A stretch of DNA of 64,000 nt, taken from positions 3,585,541-3,649,540 of the forward strand of contig LNGK01000008.1 of the NCBI GenBank assembly GCA_001510575.1. Direction: 5' to 3'. This document shows positions 10,753 through 24,211 of the stretch, piece after piece. The notes beneath the pieces are model-generated. The model saw only the letters and a list, made by a program, of their open reading frames with translations. It had not been told where the DNA came from and ran no database searches. Position 1 is the first letter of the stretch. Every line of letters begins with the position of its first letter. Source of the DNA: Knoxdaviesia capensis (taxonomy: Eukaryota; Ascomycota; Sordariomycetes; Microascales; Gondwanamycetaceae). Position numbers and translations under genes: made by a program.

Positions 10753-13700
10753 ACCCCTCAAAATGGACCTGATAGAGGTCCCGTCTCGAGGAGCCGGTGG
10801 TTGGGGAATGTCAAACCTGTTTGCTCCACCCTCCTTTCCCCCTCTGATGTTCGTTTTCATATTAACCGTTACTACTGGATAAATTGGAAAAGTCCCAGCT
10901 TTTGGGGAGAGGAGAACGGCACGATGGCTGGCCCAAGAACGACAAAAACTCCTCTCTCGCAACTGTTCAATACAACTCCTCAGGCATGAGATAATAACCA
11001 GGCCACCAATGCAGTGTTGCGGATTGACCCACCCACATTCCCATGCTTGCCGGGGAAAAGGTTATACCGGCAAAACTGGAAGAGTTGGATTGTGGGCTGG
11101 TGGCTTGCTTCTCCAAACATGGGGTTTCTCTGTCATATTACAGTTCTCCAAGCCTGGGAATTGGCGATGGAAAGACAGGCAGTTGGAAGGGCCTATGTGA
11201 CAAAGAAAAGTCGAACGGAAGAACAGAGTGTTGTTGGCTTTCCCTTTCTCTCCCCAGGTTTTAGTTTCGACCCAGACACCATGAACGAAAATAAGATGAC
11301 AACGAAGGCCAGCCGCTCTGACGGGCCGAAAAGAGCTTGAGCGTGGGTGAGGGCGTGAGGACACCAAGAAGCACGGCTCAAACGGGAAGAATAGCCGGGA
11401 GAGCAACCCAACAACGTGCAGTCTGCAGCAACGGCCGTTGTGTTCTGTTTTTATCCCCTTCCCCAGAAATTTGTCCAGTATGAAGTTGCCGACGAGGGAG
11501 GGGGGGCGGCTGGAAGGGAAAAAAAAAAAAAAAAAAGAAGAAAGAAAAAGAAAAGAAAAGATAAAAGATAAAAAAGAGATACAATGCGGCCTTCTTCCAA
11601 CATGGTCACTGCAACGCTGTGGCCCACTTCGTATTAGCTCGTGCTTCCCACCCCCTGTTGAAAATGGGGTTGAAGAAATCAGGCTTGTGAAAGAGGACTC
11701 TCGCTCTCGGGTGGGCTTTTTGCATTGGCCATGTGAACAAGCTTGTGCAGATGGCCGGGGGACTTTGGCAGACCATCGACTGCCTTTATCCCGGTTCCCC
11801 AAGAGTCTCCTCTCGTGGTTAAGAAGGAAAAAAAAAATTCTCCGCGATCTATTTCGCTCTTCTTCGGGACTCTCCGGCGACTCGGCTTAGCCGACCGGCC
11901 CTGACAGCAACGATGATGTAAGGGAGCAGCAGCAGAGACCTCCGGCTTCCAGAATAGCTGGCATCAGGCCAGGACAAGCTCTGTTGGGCCAGTGCTTGGG
12001 AGAGCTTAAGACACGCCACATGTGGAGGAGGCTACGGGAAAACTCCTCCCCAGAGCAGGTATCTCTGCGGCGATGACGCCGGATATCAGCACCTGGAAGA
12101 GTATACGAGGAGCACTGCATGTTATTCCACATTGTGCATCAGCTGCACAACCTCTTCACGAAGCAGGCTGCTGGTCCTTCGGTCCCGGAACCGCTGAGCT
12201 TATGAGCGGCCGTCCAATCACTGGCCTGCTCCCCAGACTTATCCTCCCCATCCCGCCCGCCCTGGCATTTTGTTCTGGTGTACCGTATGGTCAAGTTGCA
12301 TTTCTGGTTCGGGTTGTTGGTGTTCCAGGGTCACAAGCAGGTTTCTGTTTCCCCATTCAATCCTTTGATCTGGCCAATCAGCATATATATGCGTCCATTT
12401 GGGATATGGTTTGGAGGTTGGGGAAAGGGGACACACTCCTCACAGCACAGGGTAGAGTAACACCATGCCCGCGGCCTGAAAAAGAAACAAACCACTGGCC
12501 TGTCGCACAACCCTTACCCCGTCTAGGAGTTTCGTTCCCGTTCGGCTCGTCAAGGTGGTAGGAAAGCCATTCTAGGCTTCGTAGGAGGATGCAAGAGGGT
12601 TCCTCGGGCCCCATCTCCGACAGAATGAACACAAAGCGTTCCGTCCCATGGGATGGTTGCCCGCCACATACATTCCAGAAACAGCAAAAACAGGAGAGCG
12701 TAACCTAGACGTGAGCGTCAGATCTGGTTCACGCGGACAGCCCTTCCCTAGGCTGAGAGGGAGGCAGACAAGAGCATTGTTTGTGCAGAAAGTGTGTACA
12801 CCATACTCATAGAGAGAGGAAGATAAAAGGTAAAACTGAAAACGAGAAATCCAAACCCCAGATTTCCCCAAGTCCGCCCCCCCCCAAATCCGGATAAACA
12901 TCCTCAAATAAAGTTAAAGAAGCATCCGGCCAACCACGATGGCTGATAGACAAGAAGGAAATATCACTACAGAATACTATACAGTATATTGACTACCTAG
13001 TGTGTTGGGCCTACGGAGTAGTGCAGGCGGGTTGCATCGCCAAGCACTGATATCGGAACCCATCGCAGCCTCTTCCCGTCGTACGTTCGATAGCACCGCA
13101 TGTAAGTGCTGTACGAGTGTGTGGAGGTTGTCTCACCTGTCCGGCATTTTCTGGCCTTGGCTCCGGGGTTCCTTTTGCACAACGTCACAGAACTGGCCGA
13201 AAAGAGAGGTCGACACTGTATTTTTGGGACCTCACATAAAACCCACGACGAATGACCCTGTGGGCACATGAGCTGACAGCAAGGGGATGGCCAGCAAAGC
13301 TGGATCAAGGATCCCTCACGGCGGTTCCTACAGTTGGCGAGCCACACTCTCCTAAATCACGAATAGTCGGAATGTAAGTCAGTTAGTCTTCAGACCGAAG
13401 AGAAGAGGGGGCGGACGGACGGCGCCTGAGGACGCAGGTGATATCTCCTTCTTTACCCAGTTTGGCGAGCCACTTCCACAGCTCCCCACGTTCTGGAATT
13501 ATCCAGCACCATGCATCTCTCCAACTGTTGTTTCTGATCTCGGCTACCATAGCTATCAACCTCCTCGTTATTCCCCTTGTCGGCTTTCGTAGATGCATCC
13601 TTTCCTCCTCGGAAACGCCCTCGACAGCTCGGCTACCACCATGCATTTCCCGGCTAAAACAAACGACCAAGTCAAGCTTTTTTGGCTCTCTTTTTTCCTA

Positions 13701-16700
13701 TCAGCCGGCCGTGACGTGTCTAGGCCTTCCTCCAAGGGCCCAGCCTCGATCCGAGAGCCAAGAAAACTTGCCGAGCGTAGTGGGTGTAAAGGAAAGAAAG
13801 AGAAAAAAAAGAAATTACGTTTGATGACATCCGGGAAGCCGGAAGGAATCCTTCACGGACTTCGACTTTACCCTCACTCAGCTGAAAAAAAATAAAAAGC
13901 GAGATGTTTCTAGCAAGACAAATCAGGAAACACGTAATTTTTTTTTTGATAAACTGTATGTGTGCTTACCTGCAAGCCAGGCTTGAAATCCGGACCTGCG
14001 TTCCTGATGCGGCATCACTTGGGGGGGGGATTCTTCCTGTAGTATCACCACATGCAAGCTTTGGTTGTGTGTCTGAGGTCCCTTTTTTCCCCCCTCCTTT
14101 GGTTCCCATATACGGGGCCTCGGGCCAGAACGCAAAACAACCGTTTATGCCCATGGATGGAACAAAGCTGGAGAGAACTGGAGAACTGGAGAACTGGGAC
14201 ACACCAACCCGGGGTTGCACCCACACCTGGGAACGAAAAATAAAAAATCGGAAGAAGAAAAAAGAATAAATAAAATAAAATTCAGGACCACAAAACCAAG
14301 CAGGGAATAAAAGCGGACCCAATCATGGTCCCTCGACCACCTTTCGATGGGATACGTGATCGCAACGCGTCGAGAAACGATGTCCTGATCAACTCTGCAC
14401 GCGAACTGGAACTTCTGTTACGTGCGAGTACGAGTTAACAAGCAATGATTCAAGGAATAGCGTGCCTTCTCCTGCCGGCCTCTATCAGTGACACATCAAC
14501 CACGAACAGGATTCCCAGAAAATGTAACCGCAGCGAGCAGGCAACTCTGGGAGACGGACCAGCCGGCACGTTCACGCGCAGAAACTCACATCTCCAGAGA
14601 CCACTGGACGGTTGGTTTCTTCAGACGAACACTCGATTTACGTGACATGTCGTCCATCCTATCACAGACGGCTGGTCGTCCCGAACAAACCCAAACATCT
14701 GCAATCTTCTTTCCCAGTGCGGAGGCATTAGGCTGTCACGCACACGGCCGGGCGCGCGCTCGCATGGTCACAGCAGCCCAACTTCGACCACAGCCAACAG
14801 ACGATGGGGCCGTCAGCATAGCTTTAGTAAATTCAACATTGTGATGCACTACTGCTGTAGAGTACATACATGCTATCGTGAAGTGATAGCCAATATACAT
14901 AGGTACAGATACAATGTCCCAATATCATCGGCAATGCTATGTCTCTGTGTGTGTATACCCGGCCTTGAGCCGCTTAACTTAGTATACATGAATCCGGTTG
15001 CACAAGTATTTTTAGGTTTGCGGTATGAACTCAGGACATGTGGGCAGATATAGAACGGCACGAGATGATATTGAAATTCAAGGGTTACCAGGGTTCGGGT
15101 TGGTGTTTTCTGATATGCAACCGCATTTACCGCATGTTGACGACTTTGAGTCAATGACAATCAAATCATGGGGTCTCCTGGACCCTGGGACTCTACTGTA
15201 CAGTATTGTTCCGTAGGATTCCACATAGGTGCTTACGACCACAGTCCTGATACCTGATAGAGCGGCAAGCAGTGAATCGCACTTACAACCCGTGAAATGA
15301 ACGCGATATGAGACCGAATCCTTCTCATTCATCCATTCAGGTTCTTGTTAAGTATCTCATCCCATCCCATCCTAGCCTTTCTGCAGCCAGCCGAGCTTCA
15401 TTCAGGACCTCCGGACCGTCTCGCAGGCATTCTCCAAATAATATAATCGTAAAAAAAACATGGACAGTTTGGAAAAAGCCTTGCACTACCAGAAAACCCG
15501 CATAAGACCAGAAATTGGGGATTGTGACAGGCGCCGGGTGCATTGCACAGGAAGAATCAGATAGGATTTTCCTGCGTGTTTGATTAAAACCAACAACATG
15601 GCTTATGTTGGGATATATCACACAGCGAGCGGCCGTGATATTGGCCCTTTGACGAGGCCGGTCCGGGGCGCGCATATTTTTATTTTTCCAACGTGGTTGA
15701 CCGGCACAGTCGGCATAGATATTAAGCCTTCACCAGGCGAGAGACGAACTTGCTATAGGGGGAAACGCAATTTGATGCTCTCTCGGTTGATGAAATGCAG
15801 GCATCGTGACTGAAAGACCCCGATCCCGATCTCGTTCTGGTCCTCGTGCCATGCCGCCCATCCAGAACATCATGGACATAAAGTGAATTCTCCAAGATGC
15901 ATTTATCTGTTGACTTTCCAATTCCGCCATCGTACGGGACTTCCTCGTCCCATCCCATCCCACCAACCGCCGCGCCCGGCACCCGTTCTCACCAGCCGTC
16001 GTGTTCTGTCGTCTTGCTGGTGTCTTCTCAGATGAAAACGCTGCCGAACCACCGAGGTCCAAGCACCACACCCGCCTTCCAAGATGGACCACACACACAC
16101 ACGTAGCACGTAACAGATGAATGAAGCCTCTCTCTCTCTCTCTAAAAAAAAAAAAAACATGGATTTGCTTCGAGAGATTTGCCTCCCCTGGCTGGGGAGG
16201 GCGTCAAATGTGTGCTTCTATTGGTAGGCTAAAAGCAGGTAACAGGGGTTGCTTTTAACCTTTAACCGGTTCATCCAGACGGCCCGTTTCATTTTATTAT
16301 TTTATTATTTTAATTGTCTGTTGCTGACTGAATCAATCCACTGCCTGGCCCGGCCTGGCCTGACTGCAACTCGGCTGCCGTGGATGGGATTTGTGTACAG
16401 AGGAGACTTCTTCTGGTGCATAAAGCACAGCGTGCAAGCCTAAGACTGTCTGACTGTGTCTGAAGGGTTCTCTCCCGCCCTCTGATATCTCTCGATATCA
16501 TCTTCCACGAGCGACCAGAACTCGCTCTCTAACGGCGGAATGAACACAGTCAGATGGCACCGCACCGCGAACACATTGCTGTATTCCAACTAGTACCTGA
16601 TGTCTTCCCTCTAACGGAAAGACACTTCAGCCTTCCCGCCTACTAGGCAACACCGGCCAACTCCTAACTGCTGGAAGGTTTTACTTTTATTACAACTAGC

Positions 16701-18214
16701 AATAGTCACCCGCGACTGGCGGATGTGCTGTGCCCTGACTGATTACTGACTGAGGAAAAGACTCTCGACCAGTGGCAGTGACTGTTGCTGTCTATGTCGG
16801 CTATCGCAAGTTAAACGGACGGCAAAATACAGTACAGGGGAGGGGGAACTCGTGAAGCCTCACCACATGTTATCATGCAGCCTTCTCCCCCCCCAAAAAG
16901 CCTCGTGACCGCTCTCGGATCTCGTCGACTCAGTACCGTCCGCCAGAAGCCGACCTAGTATGCAAGGCGGCCGGGAGAAAGCCCAGAGGCTGGCTGAACG
17001 AGCGTCAAGCAACCTGGGCCAGAGATCTGCCTCCCCTTGGTATCACTGTTGCCAGTAAGCAACAGTCTCTCTCTCTCTCTCTGCCTCACGTGCATATAGC
17101 TGCTGTAGTTAATGGGGAGGGGGGCCCGCTTTCGAACAGAAAGCCGCCCATGTTGGAAATCCTGGGAGCAAATCAGTCGACTGGATTAAACGGCCCTTCT
17201 TTTCTTTTCGGGTTGGTGTGTGTGTGTGTCTGCGTGCTCAACACCACACACTGTGAGAACTGTCACACAGACCAACTGTCACCTGGATGTACATTCGTGG
17301 TGTGCATGACTTTGCATGGGACTTAGCGTGCATAGACAATATATTATATGTGAGTGTCCCTAGAGTTGGCCAGGCTGTTTGGTAGAGGCCACACGCCCTC
17401 GGCTCTGAGTCTGTCCCGCCGCGCTCGCCTCTGTGATTGTCTCGCTTCTCGTGGCTGGCTGTCAGACAGCGGGGAACACTGGACACGACAGTCAGTCCTG
17501 TTGACATGGAGGAGAACCACAGTAAGGATCCCATCTCCAGACGATATAGCACGTACGGACACTACTACTGTACTGTACATATTCACTTGTCTAGAACTTC
17601 TTAGAATAGAACCCATCACGCGCTTTTGACACTGGCCCGATCGTCTCCATCTCGCTGGGCTGTGAAGCCTTTTCTTTTGCTTTGACGTCCTTTCTCCGGG
17701 CCTTGGCCGTGGTACAGAACATCAAAAAGCGTTAAATTGACAAGGAGGTTTGGGAAGACACCAGCGACCAAAAAAGAAATACAGGAAAGACGGGATCTCT
17801 TCCATTAGTGGGAGATTCGGGGTAAGGGGGATCTGAACACCCTTTGGGGTGTCTCGGGTGGTGCACTATTGCAACCCCCCTTGGGGCTAGAAGGCTTCCG
17901 GGAGCTTGTTTTTCTGGTTTTGGGGTAACTCTTTTTGTATGCATATTGGCCTCCGGCTCTTTAGCTCAGCTTGGACGCCTAATTTATCCTTCCAGAGAAA
18001 TGCTAGAGCACGCGCAGAACCGTGGATCAAACATCCAAGTTGTTCCCTCTCTCCAGTCTGCGTATCTTGCTCTGCTTGTTAGGATGGAACCCTCCACATC
18101 TCACGCCATCTTCAGCGCGCCTCGATCAAATGATGATGTTCACATCAGGCCAGAGCGAAAGAACACGCTCCTGGCCCACTGTGTGTTGCTGTGTGGAGAG
18201 AGGCTGGGGGGGGN

Positions 18215-18217
18215 NNG
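18215..18217. other. Assembly gap (3 N) in a G-tract
   Basis: Three N residues follow a run of at least eight G. This is unresolved sequence, not a biological feature. Confidence 0.95.
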
Positions 18218-18335
18218 GCGGGTGGGTTTCTGTCTCCTCTCTTCTGTTCATCCGGGGGCGCGGTGTCCTCCACCGGCAACAAGTCCTGACCAGGAAGAAC
18301 ATGGTGCAAGCTTGTCCCCCATATCCTCTGACCTA

Positions 18336-18372
18336 CATACTGTACTGTAGTGTACTGTACTGTACTGTACAG
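18336..18372. repeat. (TACTG)n pentanucleotide microsatellite
   Basis: Two TACTG units, a short interruption (TAGTG) and then about five further TACTG units end in TACAG. This is the longest array of the recurring pentanucleotide in the window. TGTACA junctions make it locally self-complementary. Confidence 0.8.
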
Positions 18373-19504
18373 ACACACTCCACTCCGTTCTCACCCGTTC
18401 TGTGCTTGCTTCCAAGTCAACTAAACCGGAATAAGAAGCATACGACGACGACGGTTCGCAGGCCTGTGGGCCTTTCGTTCTTACTGTACTATACTGGACT
18501 TGGTGCCCGTTCTCTAGATCTCTTGTTATGCGCATTTAGGGACAAACACATGTTCCGGAGGCTCAATATCAATCTCAATGGCAGCACATTGCACTCACAA
18601 GAGAGTCCGGATATTTATCCATGTAATCGGGTACGTAAACAGCCGTCTCAACGACGACTCCCAGAGAGGGCCACAATACTCGTCCAGCTGCATGTTCAAA
18701 GTAAGATTATCCGTGGCCCGTTGCTATGTGTGTTGTGCCGCCGCATGACACCCCCGGTTGTCCATCCCGGATTTCCTTGACGACTGCTCCGGGGCACGCA
18801 AATCGATATTCCCACCCCCCATTCTCTGCCCCCCCCGGCCATCTGCCTCCGGTTCTTCGTCTTCGTCGTCCCTCTCCCCCATGCCACCCTCTCTCGCCTT
18901 CTGCTTCTCCACACCCCGTTTCCCTCCTTTCTGTCCCTCTTGCTCCTCCTCCCCCATGGGCAACGTCTTTTCCCCGTGGGCAGACTTCAAAGCCAACAAA
19001 CTATCCGTAGCCTGTTTCTCTTTTCTCACCCCATGATCTCTCTGGGTCCTCTCTGGGGCCGATCCTCCAGTTTGATCTTTAGTCTAAGATTTTTACTCTA
19101 ATATTTTATTTTATTTTTCATTTGTTCTTCTATTTTTCCCATTGCAACCATCCCATAGGAACTCTGTCCCTCATATCCGGACTTACTCTCCCCATATCCT
19201 TTTTTATTTTATTTTTTCTTCCCCTGGGGGAGCAAAGGCCCTGGCATCCTCTTTTGCCTCCCATTCCCATCCTTCCCCTCCCCGGGACCGGGGCATATAG
19301 GAACATATTGAAGGAGCTTACAAGCGGTTTCTGCCATAATGTCCGTGGTCTGTGTGTGGGGAAAAGAAAGAAAAGAAAGGTCAACCTACTCGGAACATGG
19401 GATCGTATATCGGGACTACAATAATAGTAATAATAATGATAATTAATTGAAAAAAAAGGAAAAATCACAGAGTAACAGCTAACATGTCAATTCACCCCAC
19501 TTCG

Positions 19505-19527
19505 TCTCTCTCTCTCTCTCTCTCCTA
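19505..19527. repeat. (CT)n dinucleotide repeat
   Basis: About eleven CT units lie some 470 bases upstream of the sugar-transporter start, within its pyrimidine-rich promoter/leader. Confidence 0.8.
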
Positions 19528-19997
19528 GTCTCTTGACCCAAACTTTGCTCTAACAAGGTTCCTTTGAAGTTCCCTCTCTCTCACTTTGGTTAATCTGCCT
19601 GGACTCACCTCCTCATGAGCTTTCCAATTTCATATAAGAGTGGCCTCTCTCCCCCTTCTCTCCACCCTCAATTCGTCCTCTCTTTTTCTTTCCTTTCCTC
19701 TCCATCCCCGAGACTGTCAATTCATCTCCCCCCCAATAGTCAATATCCTCTCCAAACTCATCGGTGGTTCCCTTTCTCTTACGCTTCTTCTTCCTCGTCT
19801 CCCTTTTTATTATACCCCTTATATTTTTATATAATAATTTGTGATACCCCCTCATAGTTTCTTCCTGGTTTAATCATCAAGGAGAATCTACTGTTTCGTT
19901 GAAGGAAGTTCCAGAAAAGGACAATATTTCAATCTTCATTTTTTTGATACCCAATCTCCCCTTCCCCATATTTACACACACACACAACACGTCAACA

Positions 19998-21737
19998 ATG
20001 TCGAAAGACGAACAGAACCTCGACATTGCCGAGATCGGCGTCAACGAGTCTCCTCGCTTCGAGAAGGTCTCCTGGACCAAGGAGCCCCATCTGCGCAAGC
20101 TCTACATCAACACCGTGTTCCTGCTGATTGCTTCGGCCACCACCGGTTACGATGGTATGCTGCAGAACACCTCGCAGCAGATGGACCGCTTCAAGGAATA
20201 CCTGTCCGACAAGCATGGCACGGGCAACAAGGTCTTCTGGCGCGACGATGCCGGCAAGTGGCAGAGTGATGACAACCGCCTGGGAATTCTGATCAACATG
20301 TTCAACATTGGTTCGATCATCTCGTTCTTCATCACCCCCTACCTTGCCGATCGCTTTGGTCGTAAGCCCACCATCATCGCCGGTTGTGCCGTCATGATTC
20401 TCGGTGCCTTCATCTCCGCCTTCACCAACGGCTACGGAAGTGAGTATCTGCCCCTTGTTGTTTGTTTTGTTGACGATGCTATATCTCGATGTTTGATTTC
20501 CCCTGCTAACCAACCATTCTCGCACATAGTGCTGTTGGCCGGTCGTTTCATCCTGGGTTTCGGTAACTCGCTCGCCCAGATGTGCTCGCCCCTTCTGCTT
20601 ACTGAGATCTGCCACCCGCAGCACCGTGGTCCCCTGACCGCCGTGTACAACTGCCTGTGGAACTTGGGTGCCCTGATCGTCTCCGTCATCGGCTGGGGAA
20701 CCTCAAAGATCCAGTCTGACTGGTGCTGGCGCTCCATCACCCTCATCCAGGCCGTGCCCTCGATCATCCAGATCGCCGGTATCTGGTGGGTGCCCGAGTC
20801 GCCGCGTTACCTCGTCAACCGTGACCGCTCCGAGGAGGCCCTCCAGATGCTCGCCAAGCACCACGCCGGCGGCGACGTCAACAACGCCACGGTGCAGTTC
20901 CAGTACCGCGAGATCAAGCACACTATCAACGCCGAGAAGCAGGCCGACCGCGCCACCTCGTACATCGACTTCATCAAGACCAAGGGCAACCGCTGGCGTC
21001 TGGCCATTATCATCTCCCTCGGTATCATCTCGCAGTACTCTGGCAACGCCATGTTCTCCAACTACATCGACAAGATCTACGAGGGTGCTGGTATTACCGG
21101 CGAGAACCGCAAGCTTGCTCTGTCCGCCGGTAAGACCATCATGGATCTCCTGATCTCCATCAGCGCCGCCCTGACTGTCGACCGCTTCGGCCGTCGCCCG
21201 CTCTTCCTCGTCGCCATCACTGGTATGGTGGGCTCGTTCGTGTGCTGGACTATCTGCGGAGCCATCTACGAGAACTCCAACGAGACCAACACGTCCTCTG
21301 GCTACGCCCAGATCGTGTTCGTTTGGTTCTTCGGTATCTTCTACGATATCGGTTTCTCGGGTCTGCTCGTTGCCTACGCCCTGGAGGTCCTGCCCTTCCA
21401 TCTGCGAGCCAAGGGTATGATGATCATGAACATCACTGTCCAGGCCATCCTCGCCATCGGCAACCAGACCAACGGCCTCGCCTGGAACAACCTCCCGCGC
21501 CACTGGCACTTCATGCTGTTCTACACTCTCTGGGACTTCTGCGAGCTGATCTTCGTGTGGTTCTTCTACATTGAGACCAAGGGCCCCACGCTGGAGGAGA
21601 TTTCCCGCATCTTCGACGGTGATGATGCCGTCGTTGCCCACATCGACCTCAACCAGGTCGAGAAGGAGCTCCGCTCCGCTGAGCACGAGGAGGATGTCAA
21701 CACCCGTGCTGCCCACAGCGAGAAGACCGCCGTTTAA
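19998..21737 (+). CDS. MFS sugar transporter (lactose permease/hexose transporter-like), 549 aa
   Basis: Two exons (19998–20439, 20530–21737) flank a 90-nt intron (GTGAGT…CACATAG). The intron length is a multiple of three and has no stop, so unspliced reading gives a false longer frame. The start at 19998 (ATGTCGAAAG) is preferred over an upstream ATG at 19899, because the extra 33 residues come from T-rich leader DNA. Sugar-porter signatures are present: DRFGRK after TM2, GRFILGFG in TM4, PESPRYL before the central loop, DRFGRRP after TM8, and PFHLRAKGM and ETKGPTLEEI in the C-terminal part. About 12 membrane segments are expected, in the plasma membrane, with proton-coupled or facilitated sugar uptake. 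The closest match in style is the lactose/cellodextrin permease branch; the substrate cannot be read from sequence. Codon use is strongly C-ending, suggesting high expression. Confidence 0.92.
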   Translation: MSKDEQNLDIAEIGVNESPRFEKVSWTKEPHLRKLYINTVFLLIASATTGYDGMLQNTSQQMDRFKEYLSDKHGTGNKVFWRDDAGKWQSDDNRLGILINMFNIGSIISFFITPYLADRFGRKPTIIAGCAVMILGAFISAFTNGYGSEYLPLVVCFVDDAISRCLISPANQPFSHIVLLAGRFILGFGNSLAQMCSPLLLTEICHPQHRGPLTAVYNCLWNLGALIVSVIGWGTSKIQSDWCWRSITLIQAVPSIIQIAGIWWVPESPRYLVNRDRSEEALQMLAKHHAGGDVNNATVQFQYREIKHTINAEKQADRATSYIDFIKTKGNRWRLAIIISLGIISQYSGNAMFSNYIDKIYEGAGITGENRKLALSAGKTIMDLLISISAALTVDRFGRRPLFLVAITGMVGSFVCWTICGAIYENSNETNTSSGYAQIVFVWFFGIFYDIGFSGLLVAYALEVLPFHLRAKGMMIMNITVQAILAIGNQTNGLAWNNLPRHWHFMLFYTLWDFCELIFVWFFYIETKGPTLEEISRIFDGDDAVVAHIDLNQVEKELRSAEHEEDVNTRAAHSEKTAV

Positions 21738-22505
21738 AGCGTGGCAAAGAAAATTAAAAAAATGCCCCCAGAAAATCCGAAGTTTTTAATATCTCTTTTT
21801 GTTCTCCCAATTTTTATGTGTTCCCGACGGGTACGATGTCAGAAAATCTAATGATAGCAACGTCTTGGGAGTGTGAGTCTTCTCTCTTCTTCGTTGAAGC
21901 GGGAGCATCTTACTGCGATGCAGCGATTGTGGTTTCTTTCGCCCTGGGACCTTAAATGTTCGATATAATATTTTTTACCATCTACCTTTTGAATATATCC
22001 CTACCACCCTGAAAATATACTATTTTCATTTCACTTCTTGTTTCCATCATGCCTGTATATGTCTGTCTTCTTGTGTTCTGGAACGGTGACAAGCTTGGAG
22101 TGATCTGGTTCTGGCATATCTTCATGTGAGCTAGACACTGACTTGTATGGCATCCGTCCTTGGGATGTCTAATGATCTCGGTTCTGTTAGTGGTTGCTGT
22201 TCTGGATACAGGGCGATATATCTGGACCGCAAGAGTTCCTCTCAAGATGATGCAAACCTAATTTGCTCTTGGCTAATGATGAATGTGTTGCCTATGCTCC
22301 TTGCTCGTGAAAATATGATAGTGTGTGTTCTCTATTGAAGTTGGCCGCGAAGCAATCATTCGTCTAAATTCGTCTAAAACCACCAAAGAACAGGTTCATG
22401 CACGTACGGCAGAGACGACGACGCTGTCCAAATCATGACCTTTCGTCACGCCCTGCAAGTTCCGGCTGACAGGACCACTCGGAGCCTTTCGCCGCTGACC
22501 TTCCG

Positions 22506-22536
<31 letters not shown>

Positions 22537-24211
22537 CCGTCTGTTTCCCACTGACTCTTTTCTTCGTGTGCCGTCTTCACCCCGCATACTGTCACCTGTT
22601 CGTTCTTTCGAGTGACACTGACTACCAGCCCCCGCGCGCGTAATGCTGAGACTTATTATTGCTCTGCTTAGAAGAGCCGGCGTGCCAAACGGAACGGGCG
22701 GAGAACTACAGTCGTACCTCGCGGCGCGGGCTGACGTCGCTTTTACATGCTTTTTTGGTTTTGTTGTGTCTTTGTTTCTTGGGACTGGACTTCAACAATC
22801 CCGAACGCCTCGACACCAGAAAATTAGAGAAAGAAAAGAAGAAGAAAAAAGAAGAAAACTGACGTGCCGCCGAAGATGCCGTAGTCTCCCACATGCATGC
22901 ACGCACGGCATCTCCCCCACAAACCACCAACAACAACAGGCCCGACATCGCGACATCGCGACCTCCTCCAACTTCTTCCTTCTCCTTCTTCACACACTCA
23001 AAGACTTGGCTGACAGCTATTAAACGAGGGAGGGGAAACACAAAAGCCACACCGCACATGGCTGATGCCGCGTAGGGTAGCAGTGCAGCCATGCAGAACA
23101 CCAACGGACAGTATTCAACGCTGACCAGCCAATGACGCCGCGTCTCTGCCGTGGGTTAACGGGCCGTCTCGTGTGATGTTTTGACCTTTTGACCTGTTTT
23201 TGAATGTTCAATCGGTATTATATTATGTACTGCTGTTTAATTCAGTGTCGCAAGTATTGGCTCTCCCAAGTGCAAACCTAACGGCGCCGCCCGGAAGAAT
23301 CAAGAACCTTCCTCTGTACTTGTTTCTCACCCTCGCTCGTATCCGACGGGAACTTGTCGGGACCGGACCGAGCCCAGAAATGACCTTTCATGAGACAGGC
23401 TGACTCTTGTTCCAAGGCAGTTTCACTGACAGCGAAGACTTGGACACATCGTGATTGCTCATTTCATCCATGTACGAGCATCCAAGTACTATGTCCATGC
23501 ACACCAACGCACCAACGATGGAAACAACACAACCGGCAACACTACGAACAACATCGAGCTCAAAACTTAATAAAACCAAACACCCCATATAATACACATA
23601 TATTGTATCTGAAACGCCGTGGTATCGACCAGGCACATGGCTGCCACCCAGCGTGGATAATGCCCCGAAGTGTAAACGAATGATGAAAAGAAATGTGATA
23701 TAGTGAAGACAAAACAAAAGGCTCAGCGCTTGAAAAGTCATATAAAGGGCATAAGACGTGACAAAAAATGGCGCGAACGTGATCCCCGCGACGGCGTACG
23801 GGAGTTATCGTCGAAAGAAGAGAAAGTTGCGAGGAGATATGGCCCTCCTCTTAAGTGCTGAACGACAGGTTGGCACTGATCCTGATTCAGGAGAACTCGA
23901 CCTTGCAGGGGAGTTGGAGCTGCTTGAACGATCGATGACAGCACGCCATGGAACAGCGAATGTCGAGAGGATAGACATATGTAGAAACGGTGGACAAGAG
24001 GAGACTCTGTTGTAGTCGCAAGAAGAGGTAGTCGAGAGACGCCCAGAGACGCGGAAAGAAAACCCCACGAACAAAAAGAAAGAGAAAAAAAAAAGAAAGA
24101 AAAAAGAGAGATAGACGCCCATTGAGACAGACTTGACCACGGACCGGACACAATCTTCTAGACCCGTGTTTCACACTGAGTGGTATCAGACTATCATGAA
24201 CGAGGGCAGGG
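21738..24211. other. Intergenic region downstream of the transporter
   Basis: The first few hundred bases are AT-rich and probably hold the transporter 3' UTR and polyadenylation sites. A (CT)n tract lies at about 22506–22529. I see no supportable gene in the remainder. Confidence 0.55.
22506..22529. repeat. (CT)n dinucleotide repeat followed by TG units
   Basis: About 11–12 CT units continue into GTGTGTG. A simple microsatellite in non-coding DNA. Confidence 0.8.

Larger units (their letters stand above)
5307..19997. other. 14.7-kb region with no supportable gene
   Basis: Open frames here are short or low-complexity, with no recognisable domain or convincing splice chain; the longest (minus strand, 11062–11802) is built from homopurine/homopyrimidine DNA. 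I looked for tRNA A/B boxes and for 5S and U6 signatures and saw none. The region holds a C-tract with an N (5761–5780), an 18-nt A run (about 11519–11537), CT repeats (16130–16143, 17064–17082, 19505–19527), (TACTG)n arrays (about 10540–10562, 18338–18372), telomere-like doublets (9586–9598, 10739–10752) and an AACTGGAG tandem (about 14172–14198). The last 400 bases are the pyrimidine-rich leader of the transporter gene. Composition looks balanced, not the AT-rich signature of RIP-mutated repeats. It could hold long non-coding transcripts or a very long upstream regulatory region. Confidence 0.6.

Noticed and set aside
11062..11802. 246-codon minus-strand frame in the gene desert
   Set aside because: Its core is a Phe/Ser run read from a poly-A/AG tract; no domain or conserved motif.
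18022..18780. 252-codon plus-strand frame crossing an N gap
   Set aside because: It spans unresolved bases and TACTG microsatellite and has no protein-like features.
20703..21716. 337-codon open frame antisense to the sugar transporter
   Set aside because: It is a by-product of strong C-ending codon bias in the transporter; composition is Gly/Val/Asp-rich with no domain, and the sense gene is unambiguous.
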